Assembly (NCBI GenBank): GCA_044229535.1 | Contig: JBGASU010000001.1 | Location: forward strand, 1,116,001 to 1,180,000 | DNA from: CAZLFQ01 sp044229535 | Lineage (GTDB): Bacteria; Pseudomonadota; Alphaproteobacteria; Rickettsiales; Midichloriaceae | DNA: 64,000 bases | Reading direction: 5' to 3' | Part shown: one piece after another, positions 20,089-30,194 of the stretch | Layout of the letters: every line of letters begins with the position of its first letter | Position numbering within the stretch: the first letter of the stretch is position 1 | The notes under the pieces: model-generated | What the model was told of the DNA's origin: nothing | Databases searched by the model: none | The model's input: the letters and a program-made list of their open reading frames with translations, nothing else | Made by a program: the position numbers and the translations under genes

Positions 20089-20499
20089 ATGAAAACTGGA
20101 TTAAAAGTAACCGCTGTCACAAATTCTATAGAAGTATCTGTTTTACCTGTTTTTTTGCCAGAGCAAACAATAAAGGCAAAAAACTTCTATGTATGGGCAT
20201 ATAATGTTGAAATAGTTAATCTTAGTAACAAAACAGTGCAGCTAAAAAACAGATATTGGCGGATAATAGATGAGTATGGAACTGTAAATGAAGTGAAAGG
20301 GCAGGGGGTTGTCGGAGAGCAGCCAATACTAAAAGAAGGCGAGAAATTTCAGTACTCTAGTGGCACGTATCTGACTAGTCCGTCTGGCATTATGGAAGGT
20401 GAATATGAAATGGAGGATATAAAGACAGGAAAAAGTTTTCAGATAAAAATCCCTGCTTTTTCTTTGGATAGTCCTTTTGATGAACAAAAGCCATGCTAA
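20089..20499 (+). CDS. apaG: ApaG/DUF525 domain protein
   Basis: 136 residues from ATG 20089 (MKTGLKVTAVTNSIEVSV), where similarity to ApaG proteins begins; an in-frame ATG at 20056 is also possible. Characteristic segments are YVWAYNVEIVN, KNRYWRIIDEYG, VKGQGVVGEQPILKEGE and GEYEMEDIKTG. ApaG is a small fibronectin-III-like beta-sandwich whose role is poorly known. It is divergent from the M23 gene. Confidence 0.93.
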   Translation: MKTGLKVTAVTNSIEVSVLPVFLPEQTIKAKNFYVWAYNVEIVNLSNKTVQLKNRYWRIIDEYGTVNEVKGQGVVGEQPILKEGEKFQYSSGTYLTSPSGIMEGEYEMEDIKTGKSFQIKIPAFSLDSPFDEQKPC

Positions 20500-20571
20500 G
20501 TTAGTGATTATTTTTGTTTTGACAGATTGAGCATATAGAAATATAAACTCAAAAAGTCCTGTTCTTTAATT

Positions 20572-21006
20572 ATGTCATCTGTAACAAAACTTTATCTCTC
20601 GTGGGAAGAAATTCAAAAGCACACCTTTGAGTTGTGCGGTAGTTTAAAAAGTAAAGGAAGTTGGAATCAGCTTATATGCATTACTCGTGGCGGGTTGATG
20701 CCAGCGTCTTTGGTGAGTAGGTACTTAGATATAAAAAATATAGATACTATTTGTCTATCTAGCTATGAAGAGTTAGGTAAACAAGATCAACTACAGGTTA
20801 TAAAAGAAGTAAGATCGAATAATAAAGATATTTTAGTGATAGATGAGCTTGTAGACACAGGTAAATCTTTTATAAAAGCTAGAGAATTTTTTCCGAATTC
20901 ACATTTAGCGTGTATTTACGCAAAACCTAAAGGCACTCCTTTTGTTGATACGTATCAAATCGACGTACCTCAATCTACATGGATTGTGTTCCCATGGGAG
21001 ATATAA
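20572..21006 (+). CDS. gpt: Xanthine/guanine phosphoribosyltransferase
   Basis: 144 residues, close in length and sequence pattern to E. coli Gpt. It salvages guanine or xanthine to nucleotides with PRPP. The PRPP-binding loop VIDELVDTGKS lies at about residues 89-99; ICITRGGLMPASLVSRYLDI and VPQSTWIVFPW at the end match the Gpt subfamily. A strong terminator follows immediately. Salvage would suit a host-associated bacterium that imports bases. Confidence 0.9.
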   Translation: MSSVTKLYLSWEEIQKHTFELCGSLKSKGSWNQLICITRGGLMPASLVSRYLDIKNIDTICLSSYEELGKQDQLQVIKEVRSNNKDILVIDELVDTGKSFIKAREFFPNSHLACIYAKPKGTPFVDTYQIDVPQSTWIVFPWEI

Positions 21007-21041
21007 AAAAAGCCTTTCAAATCTTGTGAAAGGCTTTTTTT
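21005..21041. terminator. Bidirectional terminator between gpt and HU genes
   Basis: AAAAAAAGCCTTTCA, a short loop, then TGAAAGGCTTTTTTT. The stem ends in U tracts in both directions, serving gpt on the plus strand and the HU gene on the minus strand. Confidence 0.92.
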
Positions 21042-21058
21042 ATTCAGATAAAGTAAAA

Positions 21059-21334
21059 TTAGCTATTTGCTGCTTCTTTAAGGTCCTTACCTGGTCTGAA
21101 TCTAACAGCTGTACGAGCAGCAACTTTAATTTGCTGTCCATTTCTTGGGTTACGAACTGTTTTAGCAGGAACGCGACGAGTTTTGAATGTTCCAAAACCA
21201 ATCAACCTAACTTCTTTACCTTTGCTAAGAGCTTGTTTGATTGTGTCGCATACAGCGCTTACTGCTTCAGCAGCAGCAGCTTTTGTCTGTCCAGTGGACT
21301 TGGCAACTGCATTAATGATATCTTGTTTATTCAC
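21059..21334 (-). CDS. hup: HU family nucleoid protein
   Basis: 91 residues, the standard length. HU bends and compacts DNA as a dimer. The family pattern is complete: MNKQDIINAVAKSTG at the N-terminus, VRLIGFGTFKTRRVPAKT, RNPRNGQQIKVAART in the beta-arm with its tip proline, and VRFRPGKDLKEA at the end. It is a single gene ending at a shared terminator. Confidence 0.97.
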   Translation of the reverse strand: MNKQDIINAVAKSTGQTKAAAAEAVSAVCDTIKQALSKGKEVRLIGFGTFKTRRVPAKTVRNPRNGQQIKVAARTAVRFRPGKDLKEAANS

Positions 21335-21485
21335 GGCTTATACCTCGAAAATTAATTAAACAAAGAATACCTAAAAACCCTATGATAGCATTTATGCGAT
21401 TGCAAGCGATTTTTTGTTAAAAAACCGCATAAAAATGTCTTGCAAACATAAGTATTATCTTTAGGATTCAGCTTCTTAGATTTCT

Positions 21486-24400
21486 CTAAAATGATACAAT
21501 CGGCGATTTATCTAGTTTTCGGCAGCCTGATGAATCATCAAAGTTTTTGTTGCAACCGTCCATACTGTCTAAAATATCTGTGTCTTCATTGTTCTCATCT
21601 TCTAAAGGATCTTGGCTTTCAGACTGGATTGTATCAGGTATAGATATGTTGGAGTTTGCATTTTGTGATGCAGTAGATACACCAATTGTAAATCCACCGA
21701 ATTTGAAATTTGCATTTGGTGTTAGGTTTGGGTGAGAAATATTATTTATGCTAATTAAGTTTGCCATACTTTGTGTAGCAGTTCCGGCAGAACCAATATA
21801 ACCTGCTAGTAAATTAGCCGATGCACCAGTTATATTTAATGTATTGAAAGAAGTTGTTGCATTTATAGCGCCAGTTCCTGAATGTAATTGACCACCAACA
21901 CCAAAGTATGTTCCTGTGATTCCACTGCTTGTAATACTAATGTTGTTGGTTGTGTTCAGTCCAGTTCCTGCAAAATTTGTTGTGCCCGTACCTGCGCTTT
22001 GAGTGAAGCTACCAGAGTTAAAGGAATTAGCACTAAGAGTATTTGCGTTTGTTATAGTAACTGTACCAAGTCGAGTGGTTGAACCAACTGAATCAGAGAA
22101 AGTTATATTACCTGTTGTATTTACTGTTAGGTTCTGAGTCCCATCAATCTTCTTGAATGTGACTGCTCCAGATCCTGTACTAACACTGGTTGCACCTGTA
22201 AGTGTTGCATCTCTATTAAAATTAAAGGCAGTGTTGATTGAAGTGAAATTGCCAGACATAGTAAGTCCACCGGTGCCTGCGAATGTAAGAGTATTAGTAG
22301 CAGCTGCAACACCAGCAAGAGTAATGTTTCCAGTACCAGTAGACAGAGTTGAGCTGCCAGTTAGAGTGGTAAGCCCACTTATAGATAGTGCGGCATTTGT
22401 AAGTGTGACGTTTCCAGCCAGACTAGCTGGTCCTGTGATCGTCAATCCAGTAAGTGCAGTAGTATTACCAACTGTACTACTAAACACGGTATTACCAGCA
22501 GTCACTGCTAAAGTCTGGGCTCCGTTAACCGTACTGCCAAATGTTGTCGTGGCTGTACCAGAATTTACAGTAGTAGCACCAGATAAAGTAACAGCACGGT
22601 TGAAATTAAATGCTGTATTGGTTGAAGTGAAATTGCCAGACATAGTAAGTCCGCCAGTACCTGCAAAAGTAAGTGCGTTTGTTCCTGCTGCAACGCCAGC
22701 TAACGTTATATTTCCCGTACCTGTAGAAAGAGTTGAGTTCCCTGTAAGAGTGGTTTGACCACCAATTGAAAGGGCCGCATTTGTAAGTGTTACATTTCCA
22801 GCAAGACTCGCTGGACCACTAGTTGTAAGACCTATAAGAGCAGTTGTATTACCCACAGCTCCGCCAAAAACTGTATTCCCTGCTGTTACATTAAGAGTTC
22901 TAGCCCCATTAACTGTGCTACTGAATGTCGTGGTAGCGGTACCACTATTGATAACACTATTTGCACCAAGAGTTAAAGGACTGTTAAATGTTACACTCGC
23001 GTTGTTGGTTGTCACATTATTAGATAGAGTTGTATTACCAGTTACATTCAAAGCACCAATAGCTGTAGTTCCGCCAACTGCGCCCGTAAATGTTTTTGTG
23101 CCAGTGCCGAGTAACGTTAGGCTATTATTTCCGTTTATAGTACTGCTAAATGTAACAGCTGCAGTACCTGTATTTACTGTGGTTGCTCCGCCAAGTGTAA
23201 CCGCTCTATTAAATGTCATAGTGGTATTGGTTGAAGTGAAGTTACCTGACATTGTTAGTCCACCAGTACCTGCAAGAGTAAATGTTCGCGTATTAGCTGC
23301 AACTCCAGCTAATGAAATATTTCCTGTTCCCGTAGAAAGTGTTGTATTGCCAGTAAGTGTAGTTAATCCACTTATAGACAATGCGGAGTTTGCAAGCGTC
23401 ACATTCCCAGCTAAACTAGCTGGCCCTGTAATTGTTAAACCAGTAAGAGCAGTTGTTGCTCCTACTGTACTACTGAAAACCGTATTCCCTGCTGTCACAG
23501 CCAATGTTCTAGCACCATTGACAGTACTACCAAATGTCGTGCTCGCAGTGCCACTGTTTACCGTTGTGTTATTCGCTAGTGTAACTGCACGATTAAAGTT
23601 AAATGCAGTATTTGTTGAGGTAAAGTTACCTGACATTGTCAAGCCACCAGTGCCTGCTAAAGTTAGAGTATTAGCCCCAGCTGCAACACCTGCAAGAGTA
23701 ATATTGCCTGAACCTGTTGAAAGAGTAGAGTTGCCTGTTAAAGTTGTAAGTCCACTTATAGACAATGCAGCATTTGTAAGTGTTACATTTCCAGCAATAC
23801 TAGCTGGGCCTGTTACGGTTAAGCCAGTAAGCCCTGTAGTATTGCCTACTGCTCCACTAAATATGGTATTTCCTGCAGTTACTGCTAAGGTTCTTGCCCC
23901 ATTAACTGTACTACCAAAAGTCGTGTTAGCTGTACCACTATTTATTGTTGTGTTATTTGCTAGTGTCACTGCACGATTAAAGTTGAATGCAGTATTAGTT
24001 GAAGTAAAGTTACCCGACATTGTAAGGCCACCGGTACCTGCTAGCGTTAGAGTGTTAGAGCCAGCTGCAACACCAGCTAGTGTTATATTTCCTGTACCTG
24101 TGCTGATTAACGAAGAACCAGTTAGAGTTGTAAGTCCGCTAACACTAACCGCACCATTATTTGTGCTTACATTCCCCGCAAAGCTAGCTGGACCACTAAC
24201 AGTTAAAGAGGTTATTGGTGTTGTTCCTCCAACAACTCCACTAAACACCGCTCCTCCAGTTGTAGTGGTTGTACCTAAAGTAAATGCACCATCAACAGTT
24301 CCGCCAAATGTAGTTGCAGCAGTCCCTGAGCTTGTTGTTGTATTGCCAATTAAAGTTACATTTCTATTGAAATTAAATGCTGTATTAGTTGATGTGTAAG

Positions 24401-27400
24401 CTCCAGTTAAATTTAAGCCACCTGTACCTGTCATTGTAAATGTATTAGCTGCTGCTGTGATACTAGATAAGGTGATGTTTCCAGTTCCCGTGTTAATATT
24501 TCTAGAACCACTTAGGGTAACTAAGTTATTGAAAACAACATTTCCATTGTTGGTTGTAACATTGCCACCAAGGGTTGTATTACCAGTAACTGTAAGGCCA
24601 GTTAAGGCTGTGGTTCCACCAACTGCCCCACTGAATGTTTTAGTACCTGTTCCAAGTAATGTTAAACTACTGTTACCATCAATTGTGCTGCTGAATGTAG
24701 CTGCTGCAGTACCTAAGTTTACTGAAGTGTTGCCAGCCAATGTTACTGCTCTATTAAATGTAATCGCCGTATTTGTTGAAGTAATATTGCCATTTAAAGT
24801 CAGTCCACCTGCACCACCAAATGCGAGGGTTCTATTATTAGCTGTGACGTCTTTTAGTGATATTGTGCCTGCACCCGCATTCAGGGTTGTATTTGCATTT
24901 AAGTTAAGAGTATTAGCAAATGTCATATTACCAGTTGTCGTAATATTACCATTTGTTTGTGCTTTGCCATTTACATCTAAAACATTTACCCCTGAAACAG
25001 TGCTGCCAAAATTAATTGCGTTAGTTGCTGCATTTGTAGTATTGACAGCTAAGCTATTTCCTGCGCCAGTTATTGTGCTAGTAAATGATATCAAAGCATT
25101 CCCTGCGTCAATAGTACGATTACCACTTAGTGTTACAGCTCTGTTAAAAGTTAGAGGTGTATTTGAAGTTGTTATATTGCCACCTAAAGTTAAACCACCC
25201 GTTCCTACAAATGTTAAATTGTTAGAACCTAATATTTGGTCTCCTGTAATAGAAATTGCGCCTGTACTTGTTCTAAATGCAACGTTGTCAGTCCATGTTC
25301 TTCCAGCCACAGTCAGTAGTTGAGTGTTAGCTGTAGAACCTAAATTAATTTGACTCCAGCCATCTTGAATTTGCCCTAGCTCTGTATTGTCTAAACTTAA
25401 CGTACCAGCTGCACCTGTGCCAACACCCATTGTAGTATTTCCTTGAGGTTGAATAGTAAGCGTTCCCGAACCACTTAACTGAGCATTTAAAGCCAAGTTA
25501 TTAGTCTGAATTGTAAGATTATTAGCGCCTAATGTTTGGTTGCCAGCAATTGTCATTAGTCCAGTAGATGTTAAAAATTGGACATTATCACTCCATGTAA
25601 ACGCATTAACATTCATAGCTGCTGTTGAACTTGATAGACCTAGATTAATTTGACCCCAACCGTCTTGAATGAATCCAAGCTCTGTATTGTCTAGGTTTAA
25701 AACCCCGACTGCCCCTGTACCGATACCAACTGTTCTATTTGTGTCAGGTCTAATTGCTAAAGTTCCTGAACCACTTAAGTTAGCACCAATTGTTAAATTA
25801 CCAGTTTGAATAGTTAAGTTATTTGCACCTAAGGTCTGGTTACCAGCAATAGTTAAAAGTCCTGTTGCGGTATTAAATTGTACGTTGTCATTCCATGTAA
25901 ATGCATTCACGTTCATCGCTGCAGTCGATGACGCCCGACCAAAGTTTAGTAATGCCCAGCCATTTTGGATTTGTCCTAATTCTGTGTCATCTAAATTAAC
26001 CGTGCCAACTGCGCCAGTACCAATACCAAACGTGATCGCGTTATTATCAGTTGTAATGTTTAAGTTACCCGTACCAGAAAGCGTAGAACCAAGGGTTAAA
26101 TTTCTTGTTTGAATTGTTAAATTCTTCGTGGATGCTAAAGATTGAGCTCCAAGTACATTCAAAAGGCCAGTTTGTGTTTGTAGTGTTGTATGGCTTAACC
26201 AAGAAGATGAATCAACATTCATCTGCCCCGTACCAGTTGCAGAGCCCACAACAACATTTAGCCATCCAGATTGAATGTTACTAATGTCTGTATCACCTAT
26301 GTTTAAAGTTCCAGTACCACCACCAACACCAATTGTTGTTGAAGCTGTAAATGGTTGAATTGTTAAAGTACCATTCCCAGCACTGTTTGAATTGATAGCA
26401 GCTCCGATATCCAGATCATTTGCTGTAAGAGTTAAATTTCTAACTGTGATCGGAGCATTGATAAAAATCTTATCATGCGCTTGTAAAGTTAATGTTCTTG
26501 TATTAGCAGCCGCAATAGAAATTGCATCATGTACTGTGATATCGCCACCGCCTGCACCCGCTCCAGTTGCATTGGTTCTAACGGTCACGTTATTTGCATT
26601 TAGTAAATTTAGTAATGAACCAGCCGTTCCAGTTGTGCCGATATTAACATAAGAAGTTGCGTTAGTGCCTGAATCAAAGATATTACTCGCTGCTGTGAGA
26701 GATGGAGAGCCTGTAGGGTTACATGCGGCTAGTGAACTTGAGCCAAATAAGCAGATATTTATATCGCCCGGATCTAACAATAAATTACCAGTCTCACCGA
26801 CAGCAGCAGATGTGTCTACGTTTCCTTGGAAATCTAAGTAATTTTTACCAGATACTTCAACAAGTCCTCCGTTACCTCCGAGTGATCCACCACGCGCATA
26901 TGTAGTACCATAGTAACGAGTTGCATCATCAGACCAAAATATAACATCACCCGCGTTACCATTTTCAATTGCATCTGCATTTACTACTGCGTTTTCATCA
27001 ACGTAGGTTGCTAGAGCTTTTGGCTTATCACCAGAACCTTGATAGTCACCACCGATATTTATATCGCCGCCACCAACACTTCCTGAAGTATCAATTTCTG
27101 CATTTGCTAGCAATCCAATTTGATCACCATATATCTCAATCGTCCCACCTTTTTCTCCAATACCTTTTCCTGAAGCATCTATTTTGCCATCAACTAAAAC
27201 TGTACTTTTACCTGTCTTGATTCCTTTTATTGCAGGGTCTGCAACTGCGTTTGATCCTTCAGCATAAATTATTATTTTCCCATTTTTTTCTGCAACTGCT
27301 GGAGCTTTTAGTTCGCCTTTTACTTCAATCAAGCTATCCACAATATCTCTACCAGCCGCTGCAGTTAGTGCTATTCTGCCCCCATCAGCTTCAATCGTTC

Positions 27401-28187
27401 CTGTGTTTTTAATGGCTTGCTTTGCTATGTTTCCGTTTACTGCGACATTGATCAAATTATCACCGTACATATCAAGAGTGAATGTATCTCCAGATGCTAA
27501 ACTTACTTTGCCTAATTTTGCAGAGATGATTCCATTGTTTTCAACAACTGGTGCGACAAGGCCAACAAGACCAGCTTCTTTTGCATTAATAAGCCCATCA
27601 TTTCGGATTACTGCATTCGGATTTCCAGGGGTCATGAAGTTATATCTGCCTTGCATGAAATCGGAATTATTTATGTCAGCTGTGGATGCAATTAAACCAT
27701 TTACATCTACACGAGAATTTTGCCCAAAAAATATTCCATTTGGGTTTACTAATATAATATTTCCATTAGCTGATAATTTGCCAAAAATATAAGATGGATT
27801 TTGATCTAATACTCTATTTAGTGCTATTGATGAAGAATTTGGTTGGATAAATTGCGTGTGTTCATCTGGAGCTATATTAAAAGTTCCCCAGTCTATTACT
27901 GCGCTATCTGTGTGTTGTATTATATCTAGTTTTGTTCCATCGACGGTTATTGTTGCCGAACCAGAAACAACCGTACCGTTCTCAGGGTTTGCCTGAGCTG
28001 GTATCCCAGAATGTATTATGACCCATAAAAAAGAAAACAATATCAGGTTAGCCTGCCTTCTAACGGGAGAAAGCTTTTGATATTTGCCAAGAGAAAACAA
28101 CACTGCTTCGATGAGCCATATAGCCATCGAAAAACAAGACTTTTTGATGGACTTTAGTAACTTCGGTAATAACAAACCTCGGTTCAT
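21486..28187 (-). CDS. Two-partner-secretion exoprotein: giant filamentous-hemagglutinin/HMW-like adhesin
   Basis: 2233 residues. A long signal peptide (about 67 residues, ending HSGIPAQA) leads into the TPS domain (about 68-180) with WGTFNIAPDEHTQF and VNPNGIFFGQNS, the features recognised by a TpsB transporter. The body is Thr/Asn/Gly/Ala-rich beta-helix repeats, including near-identical units with a 128-residue period. The C-terminus holds Cys2212 and Cys2222, nine residues apart, recalling the disulfide loop that anchors HMW1 to its transporter. No C-terminal toxin domain is seen. The partner transporter gene lies upstream on the same strand. Likely role: surface adhesion. Confidence 0.93.
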   Translation of the reverse strand: MNRGLLLPKLLKSIKKSCFSMAIWLIEAVLFSLGKYQKLSPVRRQANLILFSFLWVIIHSGIPAQANPENGTVVSGSATITVDGTKLDIIQHTDSAVIDWGTFNIAPDEHTQFIQPNSSSIALNRVLDQNPSYIFGKLSANGNIILVNPNGIFFGQNSRVDVNGLIASTADINNSDFMQGRYNFMTPGNPNAVIRNDGLINAKEAGLVGLVAPVVENNGIISAKLGKVSLASGDTFTLDMYGDNLINVAVNGNIAKQAIKNTGTIEADGGRIALTAAAGRDIVDSLIEVKGELKAPAVAEKNGKIIIYAEGSNAVADPAIKGIKTGKSTVLVDGKIDASGKGIGEKGGTIEIYGDQIGLLANAEIDTSGSVGGGDINIGGDYQGSGDKPKALATYVDENAVVNADAIENGNAGDVIFWSDDATRYYGTTYARGGSLGGNGGLVEVSGKNYLDFQGNVDTSAAVGETGNLLLDPGDINICLFGSSSLAACNPTGSPSLTAASNIFDSGTNATSYVNIGTTGTAGSLLNLLNANNVTVRTNATGAGAGGGDITVHDAISIAAANTRTLTLQAHDKIFINAPITVRNLTLTANDLDIGAAINSNSAGNGTLTIQPFTASTTIGVGGGTGTLNIGDTDISNIQSGWLNVVVGSATGTGQMNVDSSSWLSHTTLQTQTGLLNVLGAQSLASTKNLTIQTRNLTLGSTLSGTGNLNITTDNNAITFGIGTGAVGTVNLDDTELGQIQNGWALLNFGRASSTAAMNVNAFTWNDNVQFNTATGLLTIAGNQTLGANNLTIQTGNLTIGANLSGSGTLAIRPDTNRTVGIGTGAVGVLNLDNTELGFIQDGWGQINLGLSSSTAAMNVNAFTWSDNVQFLTSTGLMTIAGNQTLGANNLTIQTNNLALNAQLSGSGTLTIQPQGNTTMGVGTGAAGTLSLDNTELGQIQDGWSQINLGSTANTQLLTVAGRTWTDNVAFRTSTGAISITGDQILGSNNLTFVGTGGLTLGGNITTSNTPLTFNRAVTLSGNRTIDAGNALISFTSTITGAGNSLAVNTTNAATNAINFGSTVSGVNVLDVNGKAQTNGNITTTGNMTFANTLNLNANTTLNAGAGTISLKDVTANNRTLAFGGAGGLTLNGNITSTNTAITFNRAVTLAGNTSVNLGTAAATFSSTIDGNSSLTLLGTGTKTFSGAVGGTTALTGLTVTGNTTLGGNVTTNNGNVVFNNLVTLSGSRNINTGTGNITLSSITAAANTFTMTGTGGLNLTGAYTSTNTAFNFNRNVTLIGNTTTSSGTAATTFGGTVDGAFTLGTTTTTGGAVFSGVVGGTTPITSLTVSGPASFAGNVSTNNGAVSVSGLTTLTGSSLISTGTGNITLAGVAAGSNTLTLAGTGGLTMSGNFTSTNTAFNFNRAVTLANNTTINSGTANTTFGSTVNGARTLAVTAGNTIFSGAVGNTTGLTGLTVTGPASIAGNVTLTNAALSISGLTTLTGNSTLSTGSGNITLAGVAAGANTLTLAGTGGLTMSGNFTSTNTAFNFNRAVTLANNTTVNSGTASTTFGSTVNGARTLAVTAGNTVFSSTVGATTALTGLTITGPASLAGNVTLANSALSISGLTTLTGNTTLSTGTGNISLAGVAANTRTFTLAGTGGLTMSGNFTSTNTTMTFNRAVTLGGATTVNTGTAAVTFSSTINGNNSLTLLGTGTKTFTGAVGGTTAIGALNVTGNTTLSNNVTTNNASVTFNSPLTLGANSVINSGTATTTFSSTVNGARTLNVTAGNTVFGGAVGNTTALIGLTTSGPASLAGNVTLTNAALSIGGQTTLTGNSTLSTGTGNITLAGVAAGTNALTFAGTGGLTMSGNFTSTNTAFNFNRAVTLSGATTVNSGTATTTFGSTVNGAQTLAVTAGNTVFSSTVGNTTALTGLTITGPASLAGNVTLTNAALSISGLTTLTGSSTLSTGTGNITLAGVAAATNTLTFAGTGGLTMSGNFTSINTAFNFNRDATLTGATSVSTGSGAVTFKKIDGTQNLTVNTTGNITFSDSVGSTTRLGTVTITNANTLSANSFNSGSFTQSAGTGTTNFAGTGLNTTNNISITSSGITGTYFGVGGQLHSGTGAINATTSFNTLNITGASANLLAGYIGSAGTATQSMANLISINNISHPNLTPNANFKFGGFTIGVSTASQNANSNISIPDTIQSESQDPLEDENNEDTDILDSMDGCNKNFDDSSGCRKLDKSPIVSF
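22140..24460 (-). repeat. Tandem 384-base coding repeats in the adhesin gene
   Basis: The motif coding for M-S-G-N-F (plus-strand anchors at 22251, 22635, 23244, 23628 and 24012) recurs at spacings of 384, 609, 384 and 384 bases. The 609-base step contains an extra, diverged 225-base piece. Units share long near-identical stretches but differ at many silent positions. They encode 128-residue beta-helix modules. Borders are approximate. Confidence 0.85.
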
Positions 28188-28289
28188 TGATTAATCTCCA
28201 TAAGGAGCATTAGTAGCATGCAATACACACTAACCCATACTAATAGTATTACATATATTAGTTAATAAGTGGTTAATATTTTGAAAAAC

Positions 28290-29969
28290 TTAGAATTTTA
28301 GACCGATTTGAAATCCGTAACGTGGTGCGTCCTTCTTTTTTGAGTGTATAGGTGTCGCTTGTTTTCTATCTAAAGGTTTTGCAACGGTGAAAACTCCGTA
28401 TAAGCCGATATCATGCTCCATCCTAAATCCTAAGCCACTTGAAGAGGCTTTTACGTGCTTGTCTAGAGTATTATCTAGATTCCAAACACTGCCAAAATCG
28501 TAGAAAATGAATGGTTGGATATGGGTTTGAAAAGAATCTGATATGCCATCATATCTAAGCTCAACCATACCAACAAAACCTTTCTCTCCCAATATCTCGG
28601 AGCCATCATAGGCCTTGCCGAAAGTTGCTCCCCCATAACCAAATTCCTCAGAGGAGAGAAGAGGATTGTTGGTGTATTGTCCATTAATTACAGCAAGAGC
28701 GCTAAGTTGTAGAGGGAGAGCTTGATATCTAGATAAAGAAGCCTCATATTTTTTAAAATCAGGAATACCTTTGGAACGAGAAAGATTTGGCTGCCCTTTT
28801 TTGCTGGCACCAAAGGTTTTAAGGCCTTGGGTATAAGTAGCTCCAAATACATTTATACCTCTAAAATCATCAACCCTATCAAATGTAGCAGATAATTTTA
28901 CTGAGCGGATTTTTTCTCTAATAAATGCTGCATTCAGCACGTCAGTCTTATTATCTTTTATATTAAACCCAAAAGACGCTGTTAAATTTTGGACTCTTGA
29001 CCTAATTATAGTCTGGTTTAATAATGCCTCGTAGTTGGAAGTTCTACCATTTATTCTTAATCTTTTTTGAGTATATCCGGGGTGTGCTTTAGAGTTTGAA
29101 GCTTTCAAGGTTAATTTAGTACCTAATGTGTTAATAGGTATGGAATGACTGATATCAAAATATCTTAGTTCATTAGATTCTCTGGCTTGAGAAATAGAGG
29201 CATCAGTTTGATTGAATGGCAGTAAGAAAGAGTGATTTAAGCCTAGTTTTGCTGTTCCTTGAATAGGCCCTATATATTTTGAACCATAGTTGTTAACATA
29301 AATATTGTTTTGATATTTTACTTCTTCGGCCATTAAAATAAGATCAACATAGCCTTCAATTTTAGAAGGTTTTAAAATGGATTTAAATTTTATTCCTGCT
29401 AGATCATTAAGCATTAAAACTTGTTTTTCTAGTTCGTATACGTTCATAGGTTTGGAAGAGCTCATCCTGTCTAATGCAGGATTTAAAAATTTTCTATTAG
29501 GTACTTCACCTTCTAATTTTACTTCGCCAATTTTCCCTTCTACAACTTTTATTAGAACATTTCCTTTATCTATTTCTTGAGCAGGCACAATCGCTCTCGA
29601 GAGGATATAGCCTTTATCTGCATAAATTTTTGTTATGCTATCAGCAATTTCATAAATTTCTTTTAGTGAAACCTCTTGATCAATTTTGTCTTTATATAAA
29701 TCACTTATTACAGATTTATCAATAGATTCAACGCCAGAGATTTTGAGTGTTTTAAGAACAAACTTTATTTTATCTGCATTCGCAGGAATATTTAGTGTTT
29801 TTTCGCCATTTGATTCCGATATGCCCGTGCTAACTTGTGGCGTAGAGATTGGTTTATTGTCGTGAATATCTTTGTTTATTCTACTTGGGTCTGCAGGTCC
29901 AATTATCCGTTGCTGAGCATGAGCTTCATAAGTAAAAAATAGAAAAAATAACAAACAAACCCAATGCAT
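28290..29969 (-). CDS. TpsB outer-membrane transporter (ShlB/FhaC/HecB family)
   Basis: 559 residues with a signal peptide ending EAHAQ. FhaC-type proteins use two periplasmic POTRA domains and a 16-strand barrel to export a TPS exoprotein. Seen: POTRA_2-like IKFVLKTLKISGVESIDKS (part), YADKGYILSRAIVPAQEID and VLIKVVEGKIGEVKLEG. The barrel part includes YVNNYGSKYIGP and ends with an aromatic residue (GFQIGLKF), as usual for outer-membrane proteins. It lies 102 bases upstream of the adhesin gene on the same strand; the pair is a complete type Vb system. Confidence 0.93.
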   Translation of the reverse strand: MHWVCLLFFLFFTYEAHAQQRIIGPADPSRINKDIHDNKPISTPQVSTGISESNGEKTLNIPANADKIKFVLKTLKISGVESIDKSVISDLYKDKIDQEVSLKEIYEIADSITKIYADKGYILSRAIVPAQEIDKGNVLIKVVEGKIGEVKLEGEVPNRKFLNPALDRMSSSKPMNVYELEKQVLMLNDLAGIKFKSILKPSKIEGYVDLILMAEEVKYQNNIYVNNYGSKYIGPIQGTAKLGLNHSFLLPFNQTDASISQARESNELRYFDISHSIPINTLGTKLTLKASNSKAHPGYTQKRLRINGRTSNYEALLNQTIIRSRVQNLTASFGFNIKDNKTDVLNAAFIREKIRSVKLSATFDRVDDFRGINVFGATYTQGLKTFGASKKGQPNLSRSKGIPDFKKYEASLSRYQALPLQLSALAVINGQYTNNPLLSSEEFGYGGATFGKAYDGSEILGEKGFVGMVELRYDGISDSFQTHIQPFIFYDFGSVWNLDNTLDKHVKASSSGLGFRMEHDIGLYGVFTVAKPLDRKQATPIHSKKKDAPRYGFQIGLKF

Positions 29970-30079
29970 TACGCAGGCGCTAAAAACAACTCTAATACAC
30001 TCAATATATTGACTATAGCACAGACTGTCTATTGGTAATTTGCTTTATTTTTATCGTAGCGCTTGCTGAATACATCTCT

Positions 30080-30190
30080 AACTTATGTTCTTGTCATCAT
30101 CGGGCTTGACCAGATGACATGCCTTGAAGCGAGAAACTCGCGTCGAGCGCGAGTATGACAAAGATTCAGCTTAAGCCGGAGCTTGACATA
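30080..30190. repeat. GC-rich palindromic, REP-like intergenic element
   Basis: This stretch stands out from its AT-rich flanks. It holds the perfect hairpin ACTCGCG-N5-CGCGAGT (30136-30154) and two related pieces, TCGGGCTTGACC and CCGGAGCTTGAC. These resemble decayed forms of dispersed repeats common between alphaproteobacterial genes. No open frame is convincing here. No second copy was noticed in the window. Confidence 0.45.
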
Positions 30191-30194
30191 GACT

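Noticed and set aside
22915..24399. A 494-codon open frame opposite the adhesin gene
   Set aside because: It is repetitive, Val/Pro-rich and mirrors the codon bias of the repeated adhesin units. No initiation signal or known domain; same for the smaller frames at 22153-22758, 24457-25323 and 26723-27792.
22140..24460. Evenly spaced repeats as a CRISPR array
   Set aside because: The 384-base units are coding, in frame, and have no short repeat/spacer structure; no cas genes nearby.
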